This document shows, piece by piece, positions 54,674 through 64,000 of a stretch of 64,000 nucleotides of DNA. The position numbers and the translations under genes are program-made. The notes beneath the pieces are model-generated. The model saw only the letters and a list, made by a program, of their open reading frames with translations, was not told where the DNA came from and searched no databases. The stretch comes from Artemia franciscana (taxonomy: Eukaryota; Arthropoda; Branchiopoda; Anostraca; Artemiidae). How positions within the stretch are numbered: the first letter of the stretch is position 1; each line of letters opens with the position of its first letter. The stretch spans positions 2,964,563-3,028,562 of the forward strand of contig NC_088873.1 of NCBI RefSeq assembly GCF_032884065.1, written 5' to 3'.

Positions 54674-54832
54674 TATATATATATTCACAGGTGGGACACA
54701 GGGACACAACTACAATGGCGCGTAACTAATATGGCGCGTAAAGACTTACGCGCGCGGGGGGGCTTGGGGGGGCGCGAAGCGCCCCCACCAACTAGGTGTT
54801 GGGGTGGTGCGAAGCGCCACCCCAACAGCTAG
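54674..54832 (+). mobile_element. Helitron 3' domain
   Basis: A third consecutive 3' domain (short AT, ATTCACAGG, hairpins with GTGGTGCGAAGCGCCAC, CTAG at 54829-54832). It marks the right edge of the Helitron cluster; the bases after it (TTTTTAATATTTTTG) are unrelated. Confidence 0.8.
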
Positions 54833-55740
54833 TTTTTAATATTTTTGTCTTTAGCATTTTTAATTTCTTCATTTGTTTAAAATGCCTTCGGATGAGTTTT
54901 CGAGTGTTCCAAAAATCTTTACAAGATTTTAACTTTGAAAGTTAATAAAGGCTCTCTTTGTAAGAAGAAATAGAAATTGGTATATCGAATACTTCCACAT
55001 GTACAGGAACGTACGGCTTGAGTTTTCTTACTTGTGACTCGTATTGAATACAGGCTTATGAATCGAAACTATAGCAATAATAAGTTTGTACCTTCGTTTT
55101 CTTCAATATTGTCCTTTAAAAAGTTTAACAAAAGTAGGCTAGGAAAAATAAATAAAAAATTCTGCCTCTTTGTACATGAAACTTTCAGCGACAAGCCTGC
55201 CGGCATTTACGATAAGTTTAGATCCTTTTGAAGTGCATGAGCAACTGATGAGAACTATAGAATAGCCAAAAATAGTTGTGCAAAAATTCCGACACATAGT
55301 TCAACACTCCGTTAAATTGCCATAGCAAGCGTTGAATAGCTGCTTCAAACCCATGCCTAGATTAGCTTGTTAGTGCTAGTGTTCCTAGTTTCTTTCCCTC
55401 ACAATTTAAGTAATTAAAGATTGGACCCTTTTGGCTTTGTTTTGTGCAGTATTCATGCCTATGATGAACGAAAAATCGGCGATTTACGAGTTTATTCACT
55501 TCGACAGGTATCAGCCCCATCTACATTTATAACTATTTACAGTCATATAGATGGTCATTGCGCTGTTGATGCAGCAGACCATGGGTGCGTTTGTTTACTT
55601 GTCCAATTACTGATCTGATTAATCCAAGCGTTTTTTGTGACACATATGACGTCAGAGGTTAGTCGGATTGTCCCCTCAAACGTTCAGGATTCTCTATTCT
55701 CTTTCTATTTCTCTATTCTCTATTCAGGAAAGCTATTCTC
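54833..55740. other. Low-copy stretch, no recognised gene
   Basis: Apparently unique sequence. One short candidate exon: an acceptor TTTTGTGCAG (to 55449), an open 58-bp stretch reading AYDERKIGDLRVYSLRQ, and a donor CAG|GTATCAG at 55507-55508. I do not recognise the peptide and the case rests on splice-like signals only. A TTCTCTA-type simple repeat lies at about 55690-55745. Confidence 0.35.
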
Positions 55741-56190
55741 TTTTGGAGAATATTCACGTCTCCAAAGTATGCCAGGGCATAAATAACAATTTTGGATATT
55801 CAAGTACATGGTATATCATTTCTTTATGTATAGCACCGGTGGTTTAAATGGTAGAGCGCTTGCCCGCTGGCAAGAGGTCCGGGTTCGAATCCCGGTCGGT
55901 GCAATTTTTAGTTGCTGTAGCATAATGGTACTGAGACATTCCTAGAGACATAGGAGAGAAAATAGATGATTATTTTTTTCAATTAAGTAAAAGTCGAATA
56001 ATACGTGTTTTTTCTTAAAATTCTTTCTCAAAGCGGATTAATCGAGTCAAATGAGTTAGACAATTTTTCACTAGTAAAACGTGTATTAGACAACAATGAC
56101 ACTAGTTTTCTTTAGAAAAAAGATGGTACAGGAAAACGAATTGAATCAATCCAAACAAATATTACGTTTACGATATTACGTTATTACGAT
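55741..56190 (-). repeat. Duplicated segment containing the tRNA-like gene
   Basis: Partner of 26870-27290 (see there). It has an extra GTCTCCAAAGTATGCCAGG stretch near 55770 and otherwise matches on both sides of the tRNA, up to the reverse transcriptase junction at about 56190. Confidence 0.75.
55833..55903 (+). tRNA. tRNA-like gene, isotype not determined
   Basis: 71 nt. The acceptor stem is fully paired (GCACCGG with TCGGTGC, one G-T pair), the D arm is weak, the anticodon stem is CTTGC/GCAAG and the T arm is perfect (CCGGG-TTCGAAT-CCCGG). Box A TGGTTTAAATG and box B GGTTCGAATCC match the Pol III consensus. A T5 run starts 2 bases after the 3' end, a suitable Pol III terminator. The anticodon loop has six bases (CCGCTG) instead of seven, so it may be a pseudogene. 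A D-arm relic of the same tRNA is at 26996. Confidence 0.7.
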
Positions 56191-56426
56191 CAAAGGATTT
56201 TGTGATGACAAAAGAGACATGGCGAATGTCATGTCCCTGAGGCAAGAGCTCGACCCACTCTTGGTACTGTGCAATTAGACAGTCTAATGTAGACCATTTT
56301 TTACGAAAACCGTATTTTGTGTCAGCCAATAAGTGGTGTGACTCAAGATCCTGCATTAGTAGGGTCATCATCTTCCTTAGGGCCAGAGACTACACGGGCA
56401 ACTTTGCAGGCTTTGGAAAAATTCAC
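56190..56426 (-). mobile_element. Retrotransposon B reverse transcriptase fragment
   Basis: Minus strand: LRKMMTLLMQDLESHHLLAD-like reading, then YGFRKKWSTLDCLIAQYQEW and ITKSFD, as at 27290-27590. A 76-bp segment present at 27456-27531 is missing, joining GACTCAAG to ATCCTGC. It ends at TTGGAAAAATTC, where Helitron 5' sequence begins. Confidence 0.75.
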
Positions 56427-56427
56427 G

Positions 56428-56692
56428 TCATGAAGTTAGTTGTCGTCATTTTTGCTATGACGGTGACGTCATTAAAGATATTTAAGACATATATGTTCAC
56501 GTAGAAATCTATTAATGTTTAAGTGTACAATGACTGATGAACTTACAATGGCAAAAGCCGATGAAGATGCTCAAATAGTCTATGCCAAAAAACTTGCTGC
56601 TGATAGAGAAAGTCAGAAAAGAAAGGGTGCCGAGGAACTACCAGAGCAACGCGAAAGCAGACTTGCTGCTAAAAGAGAAAGTGAAAAAGAAG
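56428..56692 (+). mobile_element. Autonomous-type Helitron 5' leader and start of its ORF
   Basis: ACGTCATGAAGTTAGTTGTC and the following GTGACGTCATTAAAG match, in inverse orientation, the 5' leader of the Helitron copy at 37505-37600. This fragment then continues into coding sequence instead of A-rich arrays. It lies inside retrotransposon B, replacing the stretch between 27590 and 28020 of the other B copy. Confidence 0.7.
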
Positions 56693-56718
56693 GCGAGATT
56701 TATTCTGAGCTCAAATAG
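56515..56718 (+). pseudogene. N-terminal fragment of a Helitron-type protein (RAEE/PEQRE repeats)
   Basis: Starts at ATG 56515 or 56527. About 60 residues read TMAKADEDAQIVYAKKLAAD, then repeats of the form (A/D)RESQKRKGAEELPEQRESRL. Such charged repeats are common near the N-terminus of arthropod Helitron replicase proteins, before the Rep domain. The last residues (after EKEG, from about 56692) come from retrotransposon B read in the wrong frame. No Rep motif is present. Confidence 0.6.
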
Positions 56719-57240
56719 AAATATCCCGATTCTCATCCGATTTTGTCAAGCGCCATTTCTGATGGGTCTTCTTTCTGTCCCTAGTCGCCTTTCTACAAGC
56801 AGCATTGAACCATAGTTTATCTGGGGAAGTGACTTGAATTGTCTTTGATGGGACACATTGCTCAATAGCTTTTGTAATAGCTTTTTCGGAGAGTGACACT
56901 GCTTTAACTGGGTCGTCTTTTGTATATTTACTCCATGGCATTGCCGACGAGCAGTTTTGCAATTCTGCCCAGTCGGATTGGTGATACTGCCTTAGGATCC
57001 GATTGTGCTTTACAGGTCGTTTTATTTTATTCGGCAAATCTTTGTGCATGCTTATACCGAGATATTCTGAATGGTTAAATGAAATTTTAATGTGCATTTC
57101 AAATATTTACCACATATAACACTGAGCGTCTGCTGTATCATGACATATGTCATGTAAGCACACATGTAAACATTTGTTTAAAGTGTAAACATCTGTCAGT
57201 AATTTTGAAAATGACTTTATATGTTTTTATAGGTGGTGTA
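56693..57240 (-). mobile_element. Retrotransposon B 5' fragment
   Basis: Minus strand: upstream region, ISMHKDLPNKIKR, SKYTKDDPVKAVSL, KLWFNAACRKATRDRKKTHQ, TKSDENRDISI stop at 56711. The best preserved of the three B copies over this part. It matches 4640-5165 in inverse orientation and ends at about 57240, where it meets retrotransposon A leader sequence. Confidence 0.75.
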
Positions 57241-58096
57241 AAAATAACCATTGAAATAAATATGAGACTTTTTTTATTTTTCCAAAGTTAAGGCTGTTAG
57301 CCAATTTTCCCAAGTCTAGATCGTTTTTTTTTTCACACCAGGAACTGGTAGACTGTCAATTTTCACAAAAAAGCTACAGCATCGTTTTTGAGAAAAAATG
57401 TATATGCGTATAGAAAAGCATCGCTCGTTTTGTAAGATAGATCTTCGTTTTAACTTTAAATTTAACTTATTTTAAATATTTGGTTTTCAGATATTTGAAA
57501 ACCACATATTTTCTTGTGATTCAGTGAAACATACCACTCAGCATGCCGTAACTGCTTAGATTCAATGGACTTGAGCATTCCCTAGATGTCACATACACAT
57601 TCCTTTGATAACCTTGGATGCACATGGTGTCTTTTGATTTAGTTCAGCATCCCGACGACATGCTCTGAGAGCTCCAATGCAACATCATTAGCGATTCCTA
57701 TATACAGTTCAAAAATTTGGCCACTTGTATCACTTAAAGCCCTTCCCATATGGACTATGGAAATTCTTTTTATCCCTAGAGACATAGTTGTTGAACCTTT
57801 CGACTATTTTGAATAAAATAGATATCTTAAACTTTTGATCAGATGTCTTTTTGGGGTGAGTAGTAAAAAGGGACCAGGAGAGAGCGCTGGTTGCACTCCA
57901 GCTACGTTTGACTCTTAAAAAGGGTAATAGAACTTCCAATTTTAAATCAAAAAAGTTTCATTTGAAGTTCTTACGATAGTTTCTTCCATACGAATTATCC
58001 TAACGAAAAAAAAAGTATTTAATTTTTATCGCTCTTTATGTGGCACCGCTATTGTGCTAGTAATGGCAGGTTAATTTAATTATAAAAGAATTATTG
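57241..58096 (-). mobile_element. Retrotransposon A leader fragment, left of the VPS26 insertion
   Basis: Matches the leader at 32640-33494 (TTTCACACCAGG, CAGCATCGTTTTTGAG, CTCAGCATGCCGTAAC, GGACCAGGAGAGAGCGCTGG). It breaks at AAAAGAATTATTGCT. The continuation (CGATTTCTAGATAATATTT) is found 1.28 kb further on at 59378, so foreign sequence has been inserted. Confidence 0.8.
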
Positions 58097-59377
58097 CTGC
58101 TTTATATTCAGTGTTTTGTAAACTGTAATTTAAGGCAGATTGTTCTTCATTCATTTTTTTCCTCATGTGCAAAGTTAAGAACACTTGCTATTCTCAATGC
58201 GTCAGTGAAATAAGAAAAAAATCTTTAGTCAGTTTTGCAGCAATATTTTTTGGCCGATTTGCAAATTCCCGAAGAATATTGGAATTCCTAGAATAGAAGT
58301 AAAACTACAACTCTAACTTCGATGAGGTGTATACATAGGATATTATCTCATAGATTGTGGATTGAAGAATGACTACAACTTGGAAAAATAAGTATATTAT
58401 GCCGAAAATATCGGTGGAGAATTCGCAGAAATCTCATTTTTCAGAGACCTCTTAGTAGGCAGATTTTGTCAAGGGCAAAGAAACGGCAATTCTACCAAAA
58501 ACAGTCCAAAGGCCCTGTTCGAAATGTAATTTTTTGACCTAAATACAAGCCTGGAGTCACCATAGGTCTGTCATAGGTCTCATTCGTTTTGTAAATTATT
58601 GGTATTTTTTTCAGGACCAAATGTCTTCACTGAAAACGAGACTATTGCAGAGTATGCTATAATGGATGGAGCCCCTGTTGGTCGAGAATCAATACCTATC
58701 CGTGTATGTTTATCTGGTTATGGTCTTACACCGACCATGAGGGATATAGCAAAGAAATTTTTTTGTAAGGTACTTCCTGAATCTGGTGCTAGTCGACGAA
58801 GAAGAGATATTTCAGGCAACAGGTTCAGTCCAAATTCTAATTTTTCACTCGGTTTTTTATTTTATCTGTAGTTTTGAGACACAGAAAACTGATTTTTGTC
58901 TCCAATGGTTGTGAGGTAAAAGTCAAACTTCTCAACTTTTTCTTTCGACTTTCAAATTTGATATTTACATTCGGGAGTCTTTTATTTATTTATTTTTTCA
59001 AAAAAGTTTTGAATTTGGAAAGAAAAGTATTATATTTTTGTACATGTTTAGTATCAACATTAATGCAATGTTTTGCGAATTTTCTCACCCTTCTCTGTGT
59101 TAAAATTATGTTGCATTAACAAACCAATATAAAATCAAAACCACAATTGACTGTTTAAGTAATGGTAAACGACAAAATTATGTTGTACCATAAAAGGTAA
59201 AGGAAGACCAAGTTCAAATCCTCTTTTAATGGGTGATTTTAATGACAATAAACTTTTCAAGCGCAAAAACTTTAAGCTTAGTTAATTTTTCGAGGCTTCA
59301 TCACAAGAAACTTGATTGAGTTAATTTTATATGCTCATTAAGAAATGTGCAATTCCCAAAAAAAGATACAGGCTCTC
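58097..59377 (+). other. 1.28-kb insertion carrying a host gene exon
   Basis: Genomic segment between the two halves of the retrotransposon A leader (which are contiguous at 33494/33495 and at 8245-8250). Apart from the VPS26 exon it looks like intron sequence. No transposon ends or clear target duplication are visible at either edge. Confidence 0.65.
58615..58822 (+). pseudogene. VPS26: VPS26 exon (retromer subunit), frameshifted
   Basis: The translation matches the C-terminal arrestin-like part of VPS26, the retromer subunit that sorts endosomal cargo: ENETIAEYAIMDGAP, ESIPIR, GYGLTPTMRDIAKKF, and, in another frame, VRYFLNLVLVDEE. Splice signals are present: polypyrimidine tract and AG at 58613-58614, donor CAG|GTTCAG at 58822-58823. 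Two frameshifts break it: T7 instead of T6 at 58758-58764, and a net loss of five bases near 58805, before the RYF(K/R)QQ codons. No other VPS26 exon is recognised nearby. It is either a captured and decayed gene fragment, or a real exon with assembly errors. Confidence 0.8.
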
Positions 59378-59634
59378 GATTTCTAGATAATATTTTTTTT
59401 TCAATTTGCATCTAAATCAATAGTTTGAAAACACGTCCGTTTAAAATCCGCTAAGGACTCTTTGTGCCGAAACACGACAATAAAAAGAAGGAAAACCTAC
59501 TGTATTTATAAATAAAAAATACCTCTAAGTAACTTTACCTCTAGTAATACCTAATACTTTTATTTGTAATCCTTTGTAATGTATCATGAAAAATGGGTTT
59601 TATATCATTCGTTAAAGCTAATATATATAGGCTA
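59378..59634 (-). other. Short retrotransposon A leader remnant and unassigned sequence
   Basis: About 30 bp (CGATTTCTAGATAATATTTT) continue the leader broken at 58096. The rest, up to the Helitron at 59635, is AT-rich and unassigned. Confidence 0.55.
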
Positions 59635-59782
59635 CTAGCTGTTGGGGTGGCGCTTCGCGCCACCCCAACACCTAGTTGGTGGGGCGCTTCGCGCCCCCCC
59701 CAAGCCCCTCCGCGCGCGTAAGTCGTTACGCGCCATATTAGTTACGCGCCATTGTAGTTGTGTCCCTATGTCCCACCTGTGA

Positions 59783-59822
<40 letters not shown>

Positions 59823-59823
59823 A
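59635..59823 (-). mobile_element. Helitron 3' domain and (AT)n
   Basis: CTAG at 59635, double hairpin (inner one slightly shortened), ATTCACAGG region and about 40 bp of AT. Its continuation is probably 62997-64000, with two type D copies inserted between. Confidence 0.8.
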
Positions 59824-61388
59824 CTAGCTGTTGGGGTGGCGCTTCGCGCCACCCCAACACCTAGTTGGTGGGGGCGCTTCGCGCCCCCCCAAGCCCCCCC
59901 GCGCGCGTAAGTCGTTACGCGCCATAATAGTTACGCGCCATTGTAGTTGTGTCCCTATGTCCCACCTGTGAATATAGATATATATATATATATATGGTTT
60001 TAACTACGTAAAACTTGCGAATATACAACATTCTTTGCTGTCCCATTGTCTTTGCATATAAATAGATTGTCAGGTTATCCCCCTGTTTCCCCCGGTGTCC
60101 CCGTTGTAGTTGTGTCCCTGTGTCCCGGTCGTCATTTATATTCCCTGTGTCCCGCGTCCCGGTCATCATTTGTATCCCGGTGTCCCGGTCTGTATATACA
60201 TTCGTTTTTTAGTTTTGTTTTTCTCCTTTATTTTTTTCCTTTTTTTTTCTTTTTTAGCTTATTTAGATTTTTAGATTTTTTAGTTTTTTTTATTAGTTTT
60301 TAGTTTTTATTTCTTTTTAGTTTTTTTGTCCCGGTCGTCATTTATATCCCCCTGTTTCCCCCGGTGTCCCCGTTGTAGTTGTGTCCCTGTGTCCCGGTCG
60401 TTATTTATATTCCCTGTGTCCCGGTCGTCATTTGTATCCCGGTGTACCGGTCTGTATATACATTCGTTTTTTAGTTTTGTTTTTCTCCTTTATTTTTTTC
60501 CTTTTTTTTTCTTTTTTAGTTTATTTAGATTTTTAGATTTTTTAGTTTTTTTATTAGTTTTTAGTTTTTTTTTCTTTTTAGTTTTTTTGTAGTTTTTACC
60601 TTCTTTTAGTTTTGTTAATTTTTTTTTTTACTTGTGTCCTGGTCGTCATTTATACTCCCTGTGTCCCGGTGCTTTGTTGATTGCTAATCGAACATTCCTT
60701 TTGTCCTGGTCGCTTTCTCTTTGAGTGTCGTCATTTATTTTTTTCTTTTTTAGTTCTTTTAGTTTTTACCTTTTTTAGTTTTTTTTTAGTTTTTAGTTTT
60801 TTTAGTTTTTTACCTTTTTTTAGTTTTTTTAGTTTTTTAGCTTTTTTATTTTTTTTATTAGTTTTTAGTTTTTTTGTAGTTTTTGCCTTTTTTTTTAGTT
60901 TTTTGTCCTGGTCGCTTTCTCTTTGAGTGTCGTCATTTATTAGTTTTTTCCTTTTTTTTTTTAGTTTTTTATTGGTTTTTACCTTTATTTTAGCTTATTT
61001 TTCAGTTTTTTCCTTTTTTTTTAGTTTTTTTTTATTTTTTATTTTTTTTAGTTTTTTACCTTTTTTTAGTTTTTTTAGTTTTTTTAGTTTTTTAGCTTTT
61101 TTACTTTTTTTATTAGTTTTTAGTTTTTTTTTGTAGTTTTTGCCTTTTTTTAGTTTTTTCAGTTTTTTTTTTAGTTTTTTATTGGTTTTTACCTTTATAG
61201 TTTTTTTAGTTTTTTAGCTTTTTTATTTTTTTTATTAGTTTTTAGTTTTTTTTTGTAGTTTTTGCCTTTTTTTAGTTTTTTCAGTTTTGACGTCACCTAA
61301 TCCAGTTTTTTCAGGTGACGTCACCTGACACATCCATCCACACATCCATCCATCCATCCATCCACAGACAACTTATTTTTATATATAT

Positions 61389-61391
<3 letters not shown>
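59824..61391 (-). mobile_element. Helitron type D
   Basis: Complete in minus orientation: CTAG 59824, type D junction near 60073, GTCCCGCGTCCCGG variant as at 48020, T-rich arrays, palindrome, 5' end at 61391. Differs from 47691-49258 by only scattered substitutions and homopolymer changes on reading. Confidence 0.9.

Positions 61392-61427
<36 letters not shown>
61392..61427. repeat. (AT)n spacer
   Basis: 36 bp of AT between two consecutive type D Helitrons in the same orientation. Confidence 0.9.
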
Positions 61428-61428
<1 letters not shown>

Positions 61429-62996
61429 TAGCTGTTGGGGTGGCGCTTCGCGCCACCCCAACACCTAGTTGGTGGGGGCGCTTCGCGCCCCCCCCAAGCC
61501 CCCCCGCGCGCGTAAGTTGTTACGCGCCATAATAGTTACGCGCCATTGTAGTTGTGTCCCTATGTCCCCACCTGTGAATATAGATATATATATATATATA
61601 TGGTTTTAACTACGTAAAACTTGCGAATATACAACATTCTTTGCTGTCCCATTGTCTTTGCATATAAATAGATTGTCAGGTTATCCCCCTGTTTCCCCCG
61701 GTGTCCCCGTTGTAGTTGTGTCCCTGTGTCCCGGTCGTCATTTATATTCCCTGTGTCCCGGGTCCCGGTCATCATTTGTATCCCGGTGTCCCGGTCTGTA
61801 TATACATTCGTTTTTTAGTTTTGTTTTTCTCCTTTATTTTTTTCCTTTTTTTTTCTTTTTTAGCTTATTTAGATTTTTAGATTTTTTAGTTTTTTTTATT
61901 AGTTTTTAGTTTTTATTTCTTTTTAGTTTTTTTGTCCCGGTCGTCATTTATATCCCCCTGTTTCCCCCGGTGTCCCCGTTGTAGTTGTGTCCCTGTGTCC
62001 CGGTCGTTATTTATATTCCCTGTGTCCCGGTCGTCATTTGTATCCCGGTGTACCGGTCTGTATATACATTCGTTTTTTAGTTTTGTTTTTCTCCTTTATT
62101 TTTTTCCTTTTTTTTCTTTTTTAGTTTATTTAGATTTTTAGATTTTTTAGTTTTTTTATTAGTTTTTAGTTTTTTTTTCTTTTTAGTTTTTTTGTAGTTT
62201 TTACCTTCTTTTTAGTTTTGTTAATTTTTTTTTTTACTTGTGTCCTGGTCGTCATTTATACTCCCTGTGTCCCGGTGCTTTGTTGATTGCTAATCGAACA
62301 TTCCTTTTGTCCTGGTCGCTTTCTCTTTGAGTGTCGTCATTTATTTTTTCTTTTTTAGTTCTTTTAGTTTTTACCTTTTTTAGTTTTTTTTTAGTTTTAG
62401 TTTTTTTAGTTTTTTACCTTTTTTTAGTTTTTTTAGTTTTTTAGCTTTTTTATTTTTTTTATTAGTTTTTAGTTTTTTTGTAGTTTTTGCCTTTTTTTTT
62501 AGTTTTTTGTCCTGGTCGCTTTCTCTTTGAGTGTCGTCATTTATTAGTTTTTTCCTTTTTTTTTTAGTTTTTTATTGGTTTTTACCTTTATTTTAGCTTA
62601 TTTTTCAGTTTTTTTCCTTTTTTTTATTTTTTTTTTATTTTTTATTTTTTTTAGTTTTTTACCTTTTTTTAGTTTTTTTAGTTTTTTTAGTTTTTTAGCT
62701 TTTTTACTTTTTTTATTAGTTTTTAGTTTTTTTTTGTAGTTTTTGCCTTTTTTTAGTTTTTTCAGTTTTTTTTTTAGTTTTTTATTGGTTTTTACCTTTA
62801 TAGTTTTTTTAGTTTTTTAGCTTTTTTATTTTTTTTATTAGTTTTTAGTTTTTTTTGTAGTTTTTGCCTTTTTTTAGTTTTTTCAGTTTTGACGTCACCT
62901 AATCCAGTTTTTTCAGGTGACGTCGTCACCTGACACATCCATCCACACATCCATCCATCCATCCATCCACAGACAACTTATTTTTATATATATAGA
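61428..62996 (-). mobile_element. Helitron type D
   Basis: Complete: CTAG 61428, type D junction near 61680, minisatellite with GGGTCCCGGTCATC as at 22940, 5' end 62996. The palindrome near 62925 has a 3-bp duplication (GTGACGTCGTCACC). One extra C in the CCCCACCTGTG of the 3' domain. Confidence 0.9.
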
Positions 62997-64000
62997 TATA
63001 TATATGTTTTTAACTACGTAAAACTTGCGAATATACAACATTCTTTGCTGTCCCATTGTCTGTGCATATAAATAGATTGTCAGGTTTACCGACTCTTGAA
63101 CATGCAACATATAATGGTCCATGGGAAAACAATCCGTATTAAGATCTATACCTCATGATTCTAATGATTGCCCTTGAGCTTTGTTGATGGTGATTGCTAA
63201 TCGACCATTCCCTGAGTCGCCATCGTCATTTATATATCCCCCTGTGCACCCCGGCGTCCCCTTTGTAGTTATGTCCCTGTGTCCCGGTCGTCATTTATAT
63301 TCCCTGTGTCCCGGTCGTCATTTGTGGCCCGGTGTTCCAGTCTGTGATTTCTCTTTGAGTGTCCCGGGCGTCATTTATATTCCTTGTGTCCCGGTGTCCC
63401 GGTCGTCATTTATATCCCCCTGTGCCCCCCGGCGTCCCCATTGTAGTTGTGTCCCTGTGTCCCGGTCGTCATTTATATTCCCTGTGTCCCGGTCGTCATT
63501 TGTATCCCGGTGTCCCGGTCTGTATATACATTCGTTTTTTAGTTTTGTTTTTCTCCTTTATTTTTTTCCTTTTTTCTTTTTTTTCTTTTTTAGTTTATTT
63601 AGATTTTAGATTTTTTAGTTTTTTTATTAGTTTTAGTTTTTTTGTAGTTTTTACCATTTTTTTAGTTTTTTTAGTTTTTTTTTTTTACTTATGTCCTGGT
63701 CGTCATTTATACTCCCTGTGTCCCGGTCGTCATTTGTGTCTCGGTGCTTTGTTGATTGCTAATTTATATTATATTTATATTTATATTTTTTATATTTATT
63801 AATATTTTTTTAGTTTTCTTTTTCTCTTATTTTTCCGTTTTTTCCTTTTTTTTAGTTTTTTCTTTTTTAGTTTTTAGTTTTTTTTTTTGTTTTTTACCTT
63901 TTTTTAGTTTTTTTAGTTTTTTTAGTTTTTTTAGTTTTTTAGCTTTTTAGTTTTTTTATTAGTTTTTAGTTTTTTTTTAGTTTTTGCCTTTTTTTAGTTT
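62997..64000 (-). mobile_element. Helitron type II portion, continuing beyond the window
   Basis: Short AT, helicase remnant (about 63010-63195), minisatellite (about 63200-63530), T-rich arrays and the TATATTTAT stretch (about 63765-63810), closely following 39720-40720. The window ends in the T-rich array before any 5' end. Confidence 0.8.

Noticed and set aside
55421-55618. Candidate exon AYDERKIGDLRVYSLRQ as a firm gene call
   Set aside because: Only short splice-like signals support it and I do not recognise the peptide; kept as a low-confidence note.
58874-59119. Open frame after the VPS26 exon
   Set aside because: AT-rich, no recognised domain, lies in intron-like sequence.

Overview
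The window looks like non-coding DNA from an invertebrate animal, most likely an arthropod. It is AT-rich and full of microsatellites, non-LTR retrotransposons, a tRNA-derived SINE and Helitrons, with no bacterial gene organisation. A few interspersed repeats resemble ones I associate with branchiopod crustaceans such as Artemia, but that rests on memory and I cannot test it here. There are two 100-N scaffold gaps (908-1007 and 42861-42960).

At least half of the window is one Helitron family in dozens of full, truncated and nested copies. A typical copy reads, in its own orientation: a 5' end TCTATATATATAAAAATAAG; GGAT repeats; a TGACGTCA-centred palindrome; long A-rich arrays built on AAAAACT; a minisatellite of GGGACxCAGGGAATATAAATGACGACC type; a decayed remnant of the 3' end of a Pif1-like Helitron helicase gene; an (AT)n tract; and a 3' domain with three hairpins ending in CTAG. 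The family's (AT)n tracts are the preferred landing sites for further copies, so the elements nest inside one another. A longer helicase relic lies at 35006-36290. A fragment of the 5' coding region of such an element lies at 56428-56718.

Layout. 0-13 kb: Helitron and helicase fragments, a GATC-rich tandem-repeat block, a SINE, retrotransposon fragments (families A and B, my labels) and an ankyrin-repeat fragment. 13-26.8 kb: nested Helitrons in both orientations, with head-to-head palindromes. 26.8-34.8 kb: fragment of retrotransposon B, a nearly complete but frameshifted R1/LOA-like retrotransposon A on the minus strand, then a second GATC-rich block. 35-36.6 kb: helicase relic. 36.6-54.8 kb: nested Helitrons. 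54.8-59.6 kb: the only low-copy island, with a tRNA-like gene, retrotransposon B and A fragments and a broken exon of the retromer gene VPS26 with splice signals. 59.6-64 kb: nested Helitrons running off the window.

No intact host protein gene is visible. The most notable points are the self-nesting into internal (AT)n, the doubled 3' hairpin ends, the composite elements that carry two stacked 5' ends and share identical junctions in several copies, and the captured VPS26 exon inside a retrotransposon 5' region.
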